64,000 nt of DNA. Origin: Streptomyces jeddahensis (GTDB lineage Bacteria; Actinomycetota; Actinomycetes; Streptomycetales; Streptomycetaceae). How positions within the stretch are numbered: the stretch's first letter is position 1; every line of letters begins with the position of its first letter. Below, piece by piece: positions 24,620-35,653 of the stretch. The position numbers and the translations under genes are program-made. The stretch covers positions 34,840-98,839 of the forward strand of contig NZ_LOHS01000051.1 in the NCBI RefSeq assembly GCF_001642995.1. Reading direction: 5' to 3'. Under the pieces are notes generated by a model. It was not told the origin of the DNA and ran no database searches. It worked only from the letters and a program-made list of their open reading frames with translations.

Positions 24620-25920
24620 GCCCTCGCCCCTCCGCCGTCGCCCTCCTGGTCCGCGTGCGTCTGGTCGGCGCGGGCCTCCTCGAGCTGGTGCTGGTGCTCG
24701 ATGGCGTCGAGCCGGTCGGCTTCCAGGAGCTCGTGGACGGAGTTCATCAGCGTCTCCATGTCGACGACGCCCTCGTACTCGCCGCGCCGCCCGGTGACCG
24801 CGACCCGCCCCGTGTTGTCGGTGAGGACGGCCTCCAGCGCGTCCCGCAGCGTCGCGTCCCGCGTCACCGTGTCGGCCACGAGCGTCCCCGCCCGCGCCAG
24901 CGACCCCTTGGCGCGCATCAGGTCGCCGCGGCGCAGCCACTTGTAGGGGCGGCCCCGCTTGTCGAGCAGCAGGATCTCGTTCGTACTGCCCGAACGGAGC
25001 TTGTCGAAGACGTCCTGCAGCGGATCGTCGATCTTGACCGTCGGATAGTCGGTGATCTCCACATCGCGTACGCGCGTCAGGTTCAGCCGCTTCAGGGCCG
25101 CACCCGCGCCCACGAAACCCGACACGAAGTCGTCCGCCGGGTTCGTCAGGATCGCCTCCGGCGTGTCGAACTGGGCGATGCGCGAGCGTTCGCGCAGCAC
25201 CGCGATGCGGTCGCCGAGCTTGATGGCCTCGTCGAAGTCGTGCGTGACGAAGACGATCGTCTTGTGCAGCTCGCGCTGGAGCCGGATCAGCTCGTCCTGG
25301 AGGTGGTCGCGGGTGATCGGGTCGACGGCGCCGAACGGCTCGTCCATCAGCAGGACGGGCGGATCGGCCGCCAACGCCCGCGCCACGCCCACGCGTTGCT
25401 GCTGGCCGCCGGAGAGCTGGCGCGGGTAGCGGCCGTGGAACTCGCCCGGGTCGAGGCCGACGAGGTCCAGCATCTCCTCGACCCGGGCATCGATCTTCGA
25501 CTTCGGCCAGCCGACCATCTTCGGTACGAGCGCGATGTTCTGAGCGACCGTCATATGCGGGAACAGGCCGGAGGCCTGGATCGCGTACCCGATCTTGCGG
25601 CGCAGCTTCACCGGGTCCATGTGCGTGACGTCCTCGCCGGCGATCCTGATGCGGCCGCCCGTCGGTTCGATCAGCCGGTTGATCATCTTGAGCGTCGTGG
25701 ACTTCCCGCAGCCCGAAGGGCCGACGAAGATGACGATCTCGCCGGCCTTGATCTCCATGTTGACGTTGTCCACGGCCGGGGCGGCGCTGCCGGGATAGCG
25801 CTTGGTCAGGTTCTCCAGCTCGATGGTGGCGCCCGTCTTGCCGTGGTCCGCGGCGGCGCCCGCCGGGACCGGTTCACCGGTCGCTCTGGGGTCCGTCGCG
25901 GTACCTGGAGTCTCAGACAC
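24616..25920 (-). CDS. Betaine-type ABC transporter ATPase with CBS-like C-terminus
   Basis: A 434-residue ATPase. Walker A is GPSGCGKST, the signature LSGGQQQR, Walker B VLLMDEPF and the switch His in VTHDFDE. About 130 residues after the nucleotide-binding domain look like a CBS pair (DPLQDVFDKLRSGSTNEILLLD, LRDALEAVLTDNTGRVAVTG), which in OpuA senses ionic strength. It overlaps the upstream permease by 8 bases and starts with GTG. Confidence 0.9.
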   Translation of the reverse strand: MSETPGTATDPRATGEPVPAGAAADHGKTGATIELENLTKRYPGSAAPAVDNVNMEIKAGEIVIFVGPSGCGKSTTLKMINRLIEPTGGRIRIAGEDVTHMDPVKLRRKIGYAIQASGLFPHMTVAQNIALVPKMVGWPKSKIDARVEEMLDLVGLDPGEFHGRYPRQLSGGQQQRVGVARALAADPPVLLMDEPFGAVDPITRDHLQDELIRLQRELHKTIVFVTHDFDEAIKLGDRIAVLRERSRIAQFDTPEAILTNPADDFVSGFVGAGAALKRLNLTRVRDVEITDYPTVKIDDPLQDVFDKLRSGSTNEILLLDKRGRPYKWLRRGDLMRAKGSLARAGTLVADTVTRDATLRDALEAVLTDNTGRVAVTGRRGEYEGVVDMETLMNSVHELLEADRLDAIEHQHQLEEARADQTHADQEGDGGGARA

Positions 25921-26560
25921 GGATCCCCCTCGGGATGGTCAGCCGTCCGATCAGGACGTACGCGGCGTCGAACAGCAACGCGAGGACGATGATCCCGAGC
26001 GTGCCCGCGAGCACCTGGTTGAGCGCGTTCGCGCTGCCCAGGGACGCGATGCCGCGGAAGATCTCGTTGCCGAGACCGGGCCCGGACGCATACGCGGCGA
26101 TGGCGGCGATGCCCATCAGCATCTGCGTGGAGACCCGGATGCCCGTCAGGATCGGCGGCCACGCCAGCGGCAGCTCGATCCGCAGCAGCCGGGCCACCCG
26201 CGACATCCCGATGCCCTTCGCCGCGTCGACGAGCGTCGGGTCGACACCGCGCAGCCCGACGATGGAGTTGCGCACGATCGGCAGCAGCCCGTACAGCGTC
26301 AGCGCGATCACCGTCGGCGCCACGCCCAGGCCCACGACCGGGATCAGCAGACCGATCATGGCGAGGGACGGGATGGTCAGAATCGTGGACGTCGTGAGCG
26401 TGGCCAGGTTCCCCGCCCACTCGCTGCGGTACGTGGCGACGCCGATCAGCACTCCCAGGACGGTCGCGACGACCATGCACTGGAAGACCGCGGAGGCGTG
26501 CTGGTACGCGTCCGTGAGCAGCTGCTCGTGGGTGCTGCGCACGAAGTCCCAGAAGTTCAC
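25913..26560 (-). CDS. Betaine-type ABC transporter permease (short form)
   Basis: A 215-residue permease of the same fold, TILTIPSLAMIGLLIPVVGLG and LVDAAKGIGMSRVARLLRIELPL. As first gene of the operon it starts with GTG at 26560. Having two different permeases and one ATPase is the OpuB/OpuC-type arrangement. Confidence 0.9.
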   Translation of the reverse strand: MNFWDFVRSTHEQLLTDAYQHASAVFQCMVVATVLGVLIGVATYRSEWAGNLATLTTSTILTIPSLAMIGLLIPVVGLGVAPTVIALTLYGLLPIVRNSIVGLRGVDPTLVDAAKGIGMSRVARLLRIELPLAWPPILTGIRVSTQMLMGIAAIAAYASGPGLGNEIFRGIASLGSANALNQVLAGTLGIIVLALLFDAAYVLIGRLTIPRGIRV

Positions 26561-26634
26561 CTGACCTCACTCACCCTGCCGGCCGCCGTCCGGTGTGCTG
26601 CCCGTCCTGCCCTGGGCACCGTCCGGTGCCCGCG

Positions 26635-27105
26635 TCAGGAGTCTCCCGACGCCTGTTCCACCAGCGGGATGATCCGCAGCGGAACGGGATTTTCCATGAC
26701 GATCGCCGTGGAAGCCCGGACGATGCCATCAAAACCCACAACCCGGTCGATCACACGTTGGAGGTCTGCGTTCGACCGGGCCACCAGGCGGCACAGCATG
26801 TCCCCGCTGCCCGTCGTCGTGTGCAGCTCGAGCACCTCGGGGACGGTCGCCAGATGCGTCCTGACCTCGGCTCCTTGCCCTTGCCGGATCTGCAGCGTCG
26901 CAAAGGCCGTGACCGGGTAGCCGAGCGCCGCCGGGTCCACCTCGGGGCCGAATCCGCGGATGACTCCATTCGCCTGAAGACGGTCCAAACGGGCCTGGAC
27001 GGTGCCGCGCGCGACGCCCAGCCTCCGCGAGGCCTCCAGGACCCCGATCCGGGGTTCTCGGGCGAGCAACACGATGAGCCTGCCGTCCAGATGATCGATC
27101 GCCAT
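26635..27105 (-). CDS. Lrp/AsnC-family regulator
   Basis: A 156-residue regulator with an N-terminal HTH (DGRLIVLLAREPRIGVLEASRRLGVARGTVQARLDRLQANGVI) and a C-terminal RAM ligand domain. It is divergent from hpd over a 123-base gap, so it probably controls tyrosine catabolism in response to an aromatic amino acid. The gap contains GCAA-12-TTGC around 27179-27198, a possible operator. Confidence 0.88.
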   Translation of the reverse strand: MAIDHLDGRLIVLLAREPRIGVLEASRRLGVARGTVQARLDRLQANGVIRGFGPEVDPAALGYPVTAFATLQIRQGQGAEVRTHLATVPEVLELHTTTGSGDMLCRLVARSNADLQRVIDRVVGFDGIVRASTAIVMENPVPLRIIPLVEQASGDS

Positions 27106-27174
27106 GCCGGCCTCCGATGGTGGTCATCCTGTACAGAACGCCCGGCCATCCTGGCTTCCAGGTGGCCACATTGA

Positions 27175-28383
<1,209 letters not shown>

Positions 28384-28392
28384 GAGCTCCTG

Positions 28393-28525
28393 CTGTGGGG
28401 CCGCGTACCGCACCGCTGTGGGCAGCCGCCCCACCCCGCTGTGGGCAATCGTTCCGCAGGGCTGGGGGCACCTCCCAGCGGTAGCTGGGGGAGGGTGGGC
28501 ACAGCACCACGACGCACGGCAACGT
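28393..28525 (-). repeat. Dispersed repeat family 1, copy C
   Basis: Inverted relative to copies A and B. It runs from tail units (CCGCTGTGGGCA, three variants at 28393-28448) through CGTTCCGCAGGGCTGGGGGC and the hairpin CCTCCCAGC-4-GCTGGGGGAGG to CAACGTT. It fills the whole gap between hpd and the TPR gene and ends 4 bases from the TPR stop codon; it could act as their bidirectional terminator. Confidence 0.88.
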
Positions 28526-28529
28526 TCAT

Positions 28530-30047
28530 TCAGTCCGGGGGAGCCGACATGGCCGGCTCCCCCAACTCCTCCAGCACCGCCTCAGCCCGAGGCGCCAGCA
28601 ACGGCGAAAAGTACGGATTGATCCGCAACGCCTGCTGCAGATGCCGCCGCGCAGCCCCGTACCGCCCCAGCGCCCGCTCGATCTCCCCCCGGTGATAAGC
28701 GAACACCGCACTGATCTGCCCCTGATCCATCGCCTTGACCGCGTGCTTCAGCGCCTCCTCGTCGTCACCGGCCCGATGCAGCGCCCACCCCAGCGCGTCC
28801 GCGACCTCCGCACTCCCGTGCCGCCCCCACTCCGCCTGCAGCCGCCGCACCGCCGAAGCCGGATCCCCGTGGTCGGCCTCGAAGAGACCGAGGATCAGTT
28901 CGTCGTTGACGCCGCCCGCGTCGTCGCGCCGCACACGGGCGTGCAGCGCGTCGTACTGGGCCAGGGCGCCCTTGGCGTCGTCCAGGGACTCGTACAACTC
29001 GCCCAGCTCCAGGGCGTACTCGGGCGTGGGCTGCTTCGCGATCGCGGCCTTGTAGGCGCGCACCGCCGCCGCTGTCCGGCCCAGTGCCGCCAGCGCGCGG
29101 CCCTTCCCGGCGAGGGCCGCGTGGTTGCCGCGGTCGGCGCGCAGCGCGGCCTCGTAGTACCGCAGCGCCTGGGCCGGCTCACCCCGTTCCCACAGGATCT
29201 CTCCGGACCGGAACAGGCCCAGGGACTCCTGCGCCGGCGACCTGGCGAGCACCGTCGCGTCCGCCAGCACCGCGGCCGCGTCCTCGCGCCACCCGCGGTT
29301 CCAGTAGACCTGCCCCGCGCTGAGCATCCCCGCTGCCCGGGACGACGCGGAGGTGCCGAGTCCGCGCAGTTTGTCCAGAGTCTTGGCTGCGGCCTCCTGG
29401 TCGCCGAGCTGCCCGTACGCCTCGATCAGCACGGGATACGACGTCCACCGCTTGGGCGCCAGCTCGACCGCCTGCTCGCCCCACCGCTTCGCCGCACGGA
29501 AGTCATGGCGCGCGCCGGCGAGGGCCGCCAGCCCGGCCAGCGCCTGGACGTTGTCCTCCGGCTTTGCCTTCAGCGACGTACGCAGCGCCTTCTCGGCCTT
29601 CGGGAAGTACGCCGCGTCGGCGGTCTGCCGCCCCTTCTCGACGTACGCGGTGCCGAGCACGGCCCAGGACTCCTGGTCCCCGGGGTGCGTGCGCAGATGT
29701 GCCACGCGGTCGTCGATGAGGGCGGTCAGATCGGCCGTGGAGGCGGGCATCCCCGCGCCGAGGGCGGTCGCCGCCCGCGTGACGGCCCCGGGCCCGGGCG
29801 CGGGCAGCGGAGCCTCGTGCCGCTGCCCCGGCAGCCACGGGAGCAGCGCCAGCACACCGCCGGCCACCACGCCGCCGACGACCGCGACGGCCAGCGCGCG
29901 TTTCACGGCGCGGGGGAGGCGCCGGCCCCGCGACGGTGTCACCGAGATCCCAGGCGGCGTGGTCCCGGGCGGGGTCTGGATCGCGGCCGGAACCTGCTGC
30001 CGCCCGGCCTCGGACGGCGGACCCTGCTGTCCCTTTTCGATCTCCAT
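28530..30047 (-). CDS. Membrane-anchored TPR-repeat protein
   Basis: A 505-residue protein with a cytoplasmic Pro-rich N-terminus, one transmembrane helix (ALAVAVVGGVVAGGVLALLPWLP, about 52-74) and at least eight TPR-like units from about 120 to 490 (for example AEKALRTSLKAKPEDNVQAL, ALRYYEAALRADRGNHAAL). It probably is a scaffold for protein assembly on the outer face of the membrane. No enzymatic motif is seen. Confidence 0.8.
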   Translation of the reverse strand: MEIEKGQQGPPSEAGRQQVPAAIQTPPGTTPPGISVTPSRGRRLPRAVKRALAVAVVGGVVAGGVLALLPWLPGQRHEAPLPAPGPGAVTRAATALGAGMPASTADLTALIDDRVAHLRTHPGDQESWAVLGTAYVEKGRQTADAAYFPKAEKALRTSLKAKPEDNVQALAGLAALAGARHDFRAAKRWGEQAVELAPKRWTSYPVLIEAYGQLGDQEAAAKTLDKLRGLGTSASSRAAGMLSAGQVYWNRGWREDAAAVLADATVLARSPAQESLGLFRSGEILWERGEPAQALRYYEAALRADRGNHAALAGKGRALAALGRTAAAVRAYKAAIAKQPTPEYALELGELYESLDDAKGALAQYDALHARVRRDDAGGVNDELILGLFEADHGDPASAVRRLQAEWGRHGSAEVADALGWALHRAGDDEEALKHAVKAMDQGQISAVFAYHRGEIERALGRYGAARRHLQQALRINPYFSPLLAPRAEAVLEELGEPAMSAPPD

Positions 30048-30144
30048 GACGCCACTGTGCGCCAATGTGAAGATCACATCGGCGCCACACGAACGGCCTC
30101 GCCGACGGGTTCACACCGATGGCTGCGGGTGTCACGCTGTGATC

Positions 30145-31515
30145 ATGAGCCGTACTCTCGTCGAACACCTCAGCGCAGGTCTGCCGGCCGAGGCGATCCT
30201 CACCGACCCCGACATCACGGCCTCCTACGCCCACGACATGGCCAGCTTCTGCGAGGCGGGCGAGCCCGCCGCCGTGGTCCTGCCGCGCACCGTCGAAGAG
30301 GTGCAGCACGTCATGCGGACTGCGACCGAGCTGCGCGTCCCGGTCGTGCCGCAGGGCGCCCGCACCGGCCTGTCCGGCGGCGCCAACGCCACCGACGGCT
30401 GCATCGTGCTGTCCCTCGTCAAGATGGACCGCATCCTCGAGATCAGCCCGGTCGACCGGATCGCGGTCGTCGAGCCGGGCGTCGTCAACGCCGCCCTCTC
30501 CCGCGCCGTCGGCGAACACGGCCTGTACTACCCGCCGGACCCCTCCAGCTGGGAGATGTGCACCATCGGCGGCAACATCGGCACCGCGTCGGGCGGCCTG
30601 TGCTGCGTGAAGTACGGCGTGACCGCCGAGTACGTCCTCGGGCTCGACGTCGTCCTCGCCGACGGACGGCTGATGCACACCGGCCGCCGCACCGCCAAGG
30701 GCGTCGCCGGATACGACCTGACCCGCTTGTTCGTCGGCTCCGAGGGCAGCCTCGGCATCGTCGTCCGCGCCGTCCTGGGCCTGCGGCCGAAGCCGCCCCA
30801 GCAGCTGGTCCTGGCCGCCGAGTTCGCCTCAGCGGCCGCCGCCTGCGACGCGGTCTGCAAGATCATGGAGGGCGGCCACGTCCCGTCCCTGCTCGAGCTG
30901 ATGGACCGTACGACCATCCGGGCCGTCAACTCCTTCGCGAACATGGGACTGCCCGACACCACCGAGGCCCTGCTGCTCGCCGCGTTCGACACCCCCGATC
31001 CGGCCGCCGACCTGGCCGCGCTCGGCTTGCTGTGCGAGGCCGCCGGCGCCACCCAGGTCGTACCGGCCGAGGACCACGCTGAGTCCGAACTGCTGCTCCA
31101 GGCGCGCCGGTTGTCGCTCACCGCGTTGGAGGCCGTCAAGGGCACGACGATGATCGACGACGTCTGCGTGCCGCGCTCCCGGCTCGGCGAGATGCTGGAA
31201 GGCGTCGAGCGCATCGCGGAGAAGTACGGCCTGACCATCGGCGTCTGCGCCCACGCCGGGGACGGCAACACCCATCCCACGGTCTGCTTCGACTCCGCCG
31301 ACCCCGACGAGTCCCGGCGCGCCCGCGAGTCCTTCGACGAGATCATGGGCCTCGGCCTGGAGCTGGGCGGCACCATCACCGGAGAGCACGGCGTCGGGAT
31401 ACTCAAGAAGGAGTGGCTGGCGCGCGAGATCGGGCCCGTGGGAGTGGAGATGCAGCGCGCGATCAAGCAGACCTTCGACCCGCTCGGCATCCTCAACCCG
31501 GGCAAGCTCTTCTGA
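30145..31515 (+). CDS. FAD-linked oxidase, GlcD/D-lactate dehydrogenase family
   Basis: A 456-residue flavoprotein. The FAD-binding PCMH domain has VPVVPQGARTGLSGGANA and MCTIGGNIGTASGGLCCVKYG. The C-terminal oxidase cap has VCAHAGDGNTHPTVCF and the signature GTITGEHGVGILKKEWL, ending DPLGILNPGKLF. It oxidises a 2-hydroxyacid (glycolate or D-lactate class). No GlcE/GlcF partners are adjacent. Divergent from the TPR gene. Confidence 0.9.
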   Translation: MSRTLVEHLSAGLPAEAILTDPDITASYAHDMASFCEAGEPAAVVLPRTVEEVQHVMRTATELRVPVVPQGARTGLSGGANATDGCIVLSLVKMDRILEISPVDRIAVVEPGVVNAALSRAVGEHGLYYPPDPSSWEMCTIGGNIGTASGGLCCVKYGVTAEYVLGLDVVLADGRLMHTGRRTAKGVAGYDLTRLFVGSEGSLGIVVRAVLGLRPKPPQQLVLAAEFASAAAACDAVCKIMEGGHVPSLLELMDRTTIRAVNSFANMGLPDTTEALLLAAFDTPDPAADLAALGLLCEAAGATQVVPAEDHAESELLLQARRLSLTALEAVKGTTMIDDVCVPRSRLGEMLEGVERIAEKYGLTIGVCAHAGDGNTHPTVCFDSADPDESRRARESFDEIMGLGLELGGTITGEHGVGILKKEWLAREIGPVGVEMQRAIKQTFDPLGILNPGKLF

Positions 31516-31669
31516 CATCCCGGCCCGGCAAGCTCCTCCGACGCCCCTGCCGCGTTCCGCGAGAGTGCCCGAATAGGGGTGCTTCCCCCGGGACCCGCCC
31601 AGGCGCGTGCGCCGGTCTGATAGATGTGGACCCCAACTCCAGCCCCCGAGCAGATACGGGACGACGGAC

Positions 31670-33271
31670 ATGAGCGCCCCAACCCCGGCCCCCGGCGACG
31701 ACAGGCCCCGCGAAGGCTACTACCCGGACCCGTCCATCCCCGGCTACGTCCGGTACTGGAACGGCGCTGCCTGGGTGCCCGGTACGAGCCGTCCGGCGCC
31801 CAGCGACGGCGAACCCCTCCCCCCGCCCCCCGGGGTCTCCCAGGCCGCCGTACCCGCTCCGGCCCCGGCCGCCCCCGCACCCGCTCCGGCGTCGCCGAGC
31901 GCGGAGGAGACCGGCCCGGTCTTCTTCGACGAGGACCCGGGCGCCCCGAGGGCGACGCCCGGAGACGCACAGCACGGCACCAGGCCGGAGCCCGCCTCGG
32001 CATGGGGCGCCGACGCGTCCCGGCAGACCGGCTTCGGCGGCGACCAGGACCGCCGTGTCTCCTGGGGCTCCCAGCAGCCGCAGCCGGACGGCATGCCGGC
32101 GCCGCGGCCCGCGGATGAGCCCAGGGGCGCGGACGGCCCGGGAGCGAACCCGGGCACGGTGCGGATGCGCGCCGTGAAGCCCGGACCGGCGGCAGGATCC
32201 GGCCCGACCACGGGCGGTGACGCGAGCCGGGGCGGCGCGGCCACGCCCCCGGCGGACGGCACCATGAAGTTCCGCCGCCCCACCGCCGCGGGGCGGCCGG
32301 ACGGCCCGGGAAGCGGAAGCGCCACCGAGCCCGCCGACGCCGTGCCCGGTGCGGCGCCCGGCCGGAGCGCGCCAGCCGCAGCCACGGGCGGCGACGGCCC
32401 CATGGCCCTCCCGTCCACCGGACCGGCCGGAGCACTGGGCGCGCACCATGGCGCTCCAACCTCGACGGCCCCGGCGGCTCCCCAGCAGCCCGTTCCTCCC
32501 CAGTCCGCTTCCCAGCAGGCATCCGCCCCGGCCACGCAGCACTCCGTGCCGGGGGCGGGCACTGCCTCCGGCACCCCCGCCGTGCCCCACCAGCCGGGCA
32601 CGCCCGCACCGGCATCGCCGGTGACCCCCGGGCCCGGCGGCGGACAGCCGTCCTGGGCCCAGCAGGTGCACCGGCTGGCGCAGCCCGAGTCCGGTCCGGC
32701 GGCCCCAGCGGGAGAGGGCGAGCAGCCGGTCATGCCGTGGAAGCCGCCGGTCCTGGATCCGTTCCTGGCCGCCGCCCAGGCCCAGGCGGCGGCGCGCCCC
32801 GCGAGTCTCGGCAAGCGGCTCGCGGCACGACTGATCGACACCGTCGTCGTCGGGGGCGTGACCGCCGCGGCCGCCGTGCCGCTCGGCACCAAGGCCATCG
32901 ACCACATCGACGCCAAGATCGACGCCGCGAAGCTCTCCGGCGAGACGGTCACGGTCTGGCTGATCGACGGAACGACCGCGGGCTATCTCGGCATCGTCCT
33001 GGGCGTCCTCCTCCTCTTCGGAGTCGTCTACGAGGTGCTGCCGACCACCAAGTGGGGCCGCACGCTCGGCAAGAGGCTGTGCGGGCTCGAGGTGCGGGAC
33101 ATCGAGGAGCACGCGCCGCCGTCGTTCGGCGCCGCGCTGCGCCGCTGGCTGGTGTACAGCGTGCCGGGCGTGCTGGTGATCGGTGTCGTGGGCGTCCTGT
33201 GGTGCCTGTTCGACCGGCCGTGGCGCCAGTGCTGGCACGACAAGGCGGCGCGTACGTTCGTGGCGGGCTGA
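31670..33271 (+). CDS. RDD-family membrane protein with DUF2510 and long Pro/Ala-rich linker
   Basis: A 533-residue protein. The N-terminal DUF2510 motif (GYYPDPSIPGYVRYWNGAAWVPGT) is followed by about 330 residues of disordered Pro/Ala/Gly sequence. The C-terminal RDD domain (from about 380) begins RLAARLIDTVVVGG and has three membrane helices, with TKWGRTLGKRLCGLEVRD. Function of RDD proteins is poorly known; transport has been proposed for some. It is followed in the same direction by a second RDD gene. Confidence 0.85.
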   Translation: MSAPTPAPGDDRPREGYYPDPSIPGYVRYWNGAAWVPGTSRPAPSDGEPLPPPPGVSQAAVPAPAPAAPAPAPASPSAEETGPVFFDEDPGAPRATPGDAQHGTRPEPASAWGADASRQTGFGGDQDRRVSWGSQQPQPDGMPAPRPADEPRGADGPGANPGTVRMRAVKPGPAAGSGPTTGGDASRGGAATPPADGTMKFRRPTAAGRPDGPGSGSATEPADAVPGAAPGRSAPAAATGGDGPMALPSTGPAGALGAHHGAPTSTAPAAPQQPVPPQSASQQASAPATQHSVPGAGTASGTPAVPHQPGTPAPASPVTPGPGGGQPSWAQQVHRLAQPESGPAAPAGEGEQPVMPWKPPVLDPFLAAAQAQAAARPASLGKRLAARLIDTVVVGGVTAAAAVPLGTKAIDHIDAKIDAAKLSGETVTVWLIDGTTAGYLGIVLGVLLLFGVVYEVLPTTKWGRTLGKRLCGLEVRDIEEHAPPSFGAALRRWLVYSVPGVLVIGVVGVLWCLFDRPWRQCWHDKAARTFVAG

Positions 33272-33418
33272 CCGGCACCGCTCACACGTTCGCGGAGGGC
33301 CGGCCGGAGTCGGCGGATGTGTCGGCGGATAAGCGGTTCGGTGTCCCAGTACCGTCCCGGTACTCCGGACGGCGGCCCGCCCATTGCGGACCCGTCGGGT
33401 TCGCGGTCGACTCGGGCC

Positions 33419-34144
33419 ATGAGCACCGAACCGCCGCCCTCCGGTTCCGGCGAGCCGCCGGAAGACGACCCGTTCAGGAAGAGGCAGCCGCCTTCGGGGG
33501 CCGAGCCCCCGCAAGGCGGTTCCCCGTATGACGCTCCGCAGGGCGGCTCCCCGTACGACACTCCCCAGGGCGGCGGCCCGTACGGCGCCCCACCGCCGCC
33601 CGGCGGCGGCTCCCCGTACGGCGGCGGGCAGCAGCCCCCGCCGCCCTATGGAGCCGGCGGTCCCTACGGCGGCGGACCGCAGGACCCCCTGGCGGGCATG
33701 CCGCCGCTGGCCGACAGCGGCAGGCGCACGCTGGCCCGCATCATCGACATGATCATCGTCGGCATCGTGGTGGCGCTGCTGTCCTGGGCGTTCGGGCTGA
33801 ACCAGCTGTACATGAACGAGACCGAGGTCGACGCCGGGCCGCTGTACGGCCGGGCGGTGCTCGCAGCCGTGCTCTACATCGCCTACGACACGTTCATGAC
33901 CGCCAGATCGGGCCAGACCCTCGGCAAGCAGTGGATGAAGATGCGCGTGGCGAACCTCAGCGACGGCTCGAACCCCAGTGTCCAGACCTCGCTCGTCCGG
34001 GCGGCCGTCCTGTGGCTGCCGTTCGCCTTCTGCTGCTACTGCATCTGGACCGTGATCTGCGGCGGCTGGAGCTTCTTCGACAAGCCGTACAAGCAGGGGC
34101 TGCACGACAAGGCGGCCAAGACGGTGGTGGTCAGCACCGCGTGA
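33419..34144 (+). CDS. RDD-family membrane protein with Gly/Pro repeat N-terminus
   Basis: A 241-residue protein. About 95 N-terminal residues consist of PQGGSPYD and GGGPYG-like repeats, then an RDD domain, RRTLARIIDMIIVGIVVALL, SGQTLGKQWMKMRVANLSDG and the final KQGLHDKAAKTVVV. Likely a paralogue of the preceding gene and probably co-transcribed with it. Confidence 0.85.
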   Translation: MSTEPPPSGSGEPPEDDPFRKRQPPSGAEPPQGGSPYDAPQGGSPYDTPQGGGPYGAPPPPGGGSPYGGGQQPPPPYGAGGPYGGGPQDPLAGMPPLADSGRRTLARIIDMIIVGIVVALLSWAFGLNQLYMNETEVDAGPLYGRAVLAAVLYIAYDTFMTARSGQTLGKQWMKMRVANLSDGSNPSVQTSLVRAAVLWLPFAFCCYCIWTVICGGWSFFDKPYKQGLHDKAAKTVVVSTA

Positions 34145-34216
34145 GGCGGCGCCCGCCGTGGTCGGTGAGGGTGCGGCCTATGCGGTGGGCGCATCTCGCG
34201 CGCACTACCGATGAGC

Positions 34217-34259
34217 GCTGGTGTACCCGCTCCGCTCAGGGCTGGTGTACCCGCTCCGC
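34217..34259 (+). repeat. Short direct repeat, two units of 19 bases
   Basis: GCTGGTGTACCCGCTCCGC occurs at 34217 and 34241. The second copy covers the stop end of the small membrane protein gene on the minus strand. Confidence 0.8.
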
Positions 34260-34538
34260 GCTCGCGTGTGCGGCCACGCGCGGTACCACCACTCGCTCTT
34301 CGGAGCCGGAAGCGGGGGCGGACGCCCTGAGGGCCGGCTCGGTGGCGGGAGAAGTGGTGCGGACCGTCTTCGGCTGAGGCATGGTCAGGGCGACCAGCAG
34401 GCCCAGCCCGAGTGCGGCCAGGGCGATGACCGCCACCACCAGACCCGAACTCGTCTGTGAAACCAGCAGCATGGCCAGGGTGCAGAGGACAACGGTCGCG
34501 GAACCGTAGGCGAGCTGTGCGGCGGTCGGACGAGGCAT
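34236..34538 (-). CDS. Small two-helix membrane protein
   Basis: A 100-residue protein starting MPRPTAAQLAYGSATVVLCTLAMLLV, with two predicted membrane helices and a Ser/Thr/Ala-rich tail. No family is recognised. The start at 34538 is preferred over 34586 because the hydrophobic core begins just after it. It converges on the RDD gene. Confidence 0.6.
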   Translation of the reverse strand: MPRPTAAQLAYGSATVVLCTLAMLLVSQTSSGLVVAVIALAALGLGLLVALTMPQPKTVRTTSPATEPALRASAPASGSEERVVVPRVAAHASAERVHQP

Positions 34539-35235
34539 GACGTATTCCGTCCTCGGGATGGGGGTCCCCCCATGCCCTCGTGCCATGGGGGAGATGCGGA
34601 AATCAACGAGGGTGCGTAACTATGTCGACTTGTCTGTAACGCGCCGTCAAATGACTCTAATCGGCTGCATGCCCGAGTGGAACGCCGGTAAGCGTGACCT
34701 TACCCACGGTGCCGGTGCACAGGGGGCGCACGGAGTCATCGAGTCCATCAAGTGGAGCGGCGAACGCGCCTGTTGAAAGCCTCGCATCCATCTGGATACC
34801 GACCCGGCAGCTGCCAAGGCTGCGGCCGGCTGTTCTCCTGCGTGCACTGCGGGCACGAGGACGACGCCGACCACAATGGTCGATCGAGATCGAGGCCCGA
34901 GCCCGCCTGACGCCGCCTGGACCGCAAACGGCTTCTCGCGCGTCGGCACGTCCTTCACCAGGGAGTACGAGCAGTACTACATCGCGGAGAACCGCGACGC
35001 ACGACGAGAGCAACCCGACGGGCGGTGTCGAGATCACTGACACCAACACCAAGATCGCGATCGTGAAGGAGTCCCCGAGCGGCTCGGCGATCACGGTCAA
35101 GGTCTCGGAGGTCACGAAGTAGGACGCGTCATCGCAGGTCAGAGCATGATCGGCCGGTGCCCTCTGGCGGGCGGCGGCCGATCGTGTTTAGGTGCCTCCT
35201 GTGGGTCCGCTATTGACGCGACGTCTTACGGGGGT
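34539..35235. other. Long gap with a degenerate small gene
   Basis: About 700 bases with no intact gene I can support. It holds the promoter region of the small membrane protein, unremarkable sequence to about 34870, then the frameshifted remnant at 34876-35122 and the leader of the next gene. Confidence 0.6.
34876..35122 (+). pseudogene. Frameshifted small gene of unknown family
   Basis: One frame reads AAWTANGFSRVGTSFTREYE then QYYIAENRDA. The next frame continues THDESNPTGGVEITDTNTK then IAIVKESPSGSAITVKVSEVTK and a stop. The two halves have the composition of one protein and join near 34998-35002, so a single-base indel is likely. Function unknown. Confidence 0.45.
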
Positions 35236-35571
35236 ATGGCAGGTATGGGCGCAGGAGGCTTTTGCAAGCTGCCGGACGGAAGCGTGGTCGTCGCGCTGAC
35301 GCTGCCGAACCCCGCCGCGTGCGGGGAGGGCCAGAAGGTCCGGGTGGTCGTGCAGGCACGCAACCGCGCCCGGGCTCTGACGAGGTTGCGCAACCTCGGT
35401 CTGCGCGCGGTCTACCTCCGGGGCAACGTCGCGCCGCCCACGCCGGACGAGATAACGGCGGTCCTCCATCACCCCGAAAGCCTCGTCTGGCGCACGGCAC
35501 CGGACGACGCCAGGGAGCTCTACCACCCGATCAAGGCGCTCTTCCGGGGCCCGGTAGCACAGAGGACCTGA
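35236..35571 (+). CDS. Conserved hypothetical protein
   Basis: A 111-residue protein, basic in its centre (VVVQARNRARALTRLRNLGLRAVYLRGN), with an N-terminal GFCKLPDGSVVVALTLPNPAACGE. No family is recognised. ATG 35236 or 35245 are equally possible; an in-frame ATG at 35146 seems too far upstream. Confidence 0.55.
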   Translation: MAGMGAGGFCKLPDGSVVVALTLPNPAACGEGQKVRVVVQARNRARALTRLRNLGLRAVYLRGNVAPPTPDEITAVLHHPESLVWRTAPDDARELYHPIKALFRGPVAQRT

Positions 35572-35653
35572 GCACGATGGCCCTGAGTTCGTGAGCGAGG
35601 GCGCGAGCGGACCAGGGATGAGTGGCGCGCCGGCCGGCTACACGACGGGCCGG

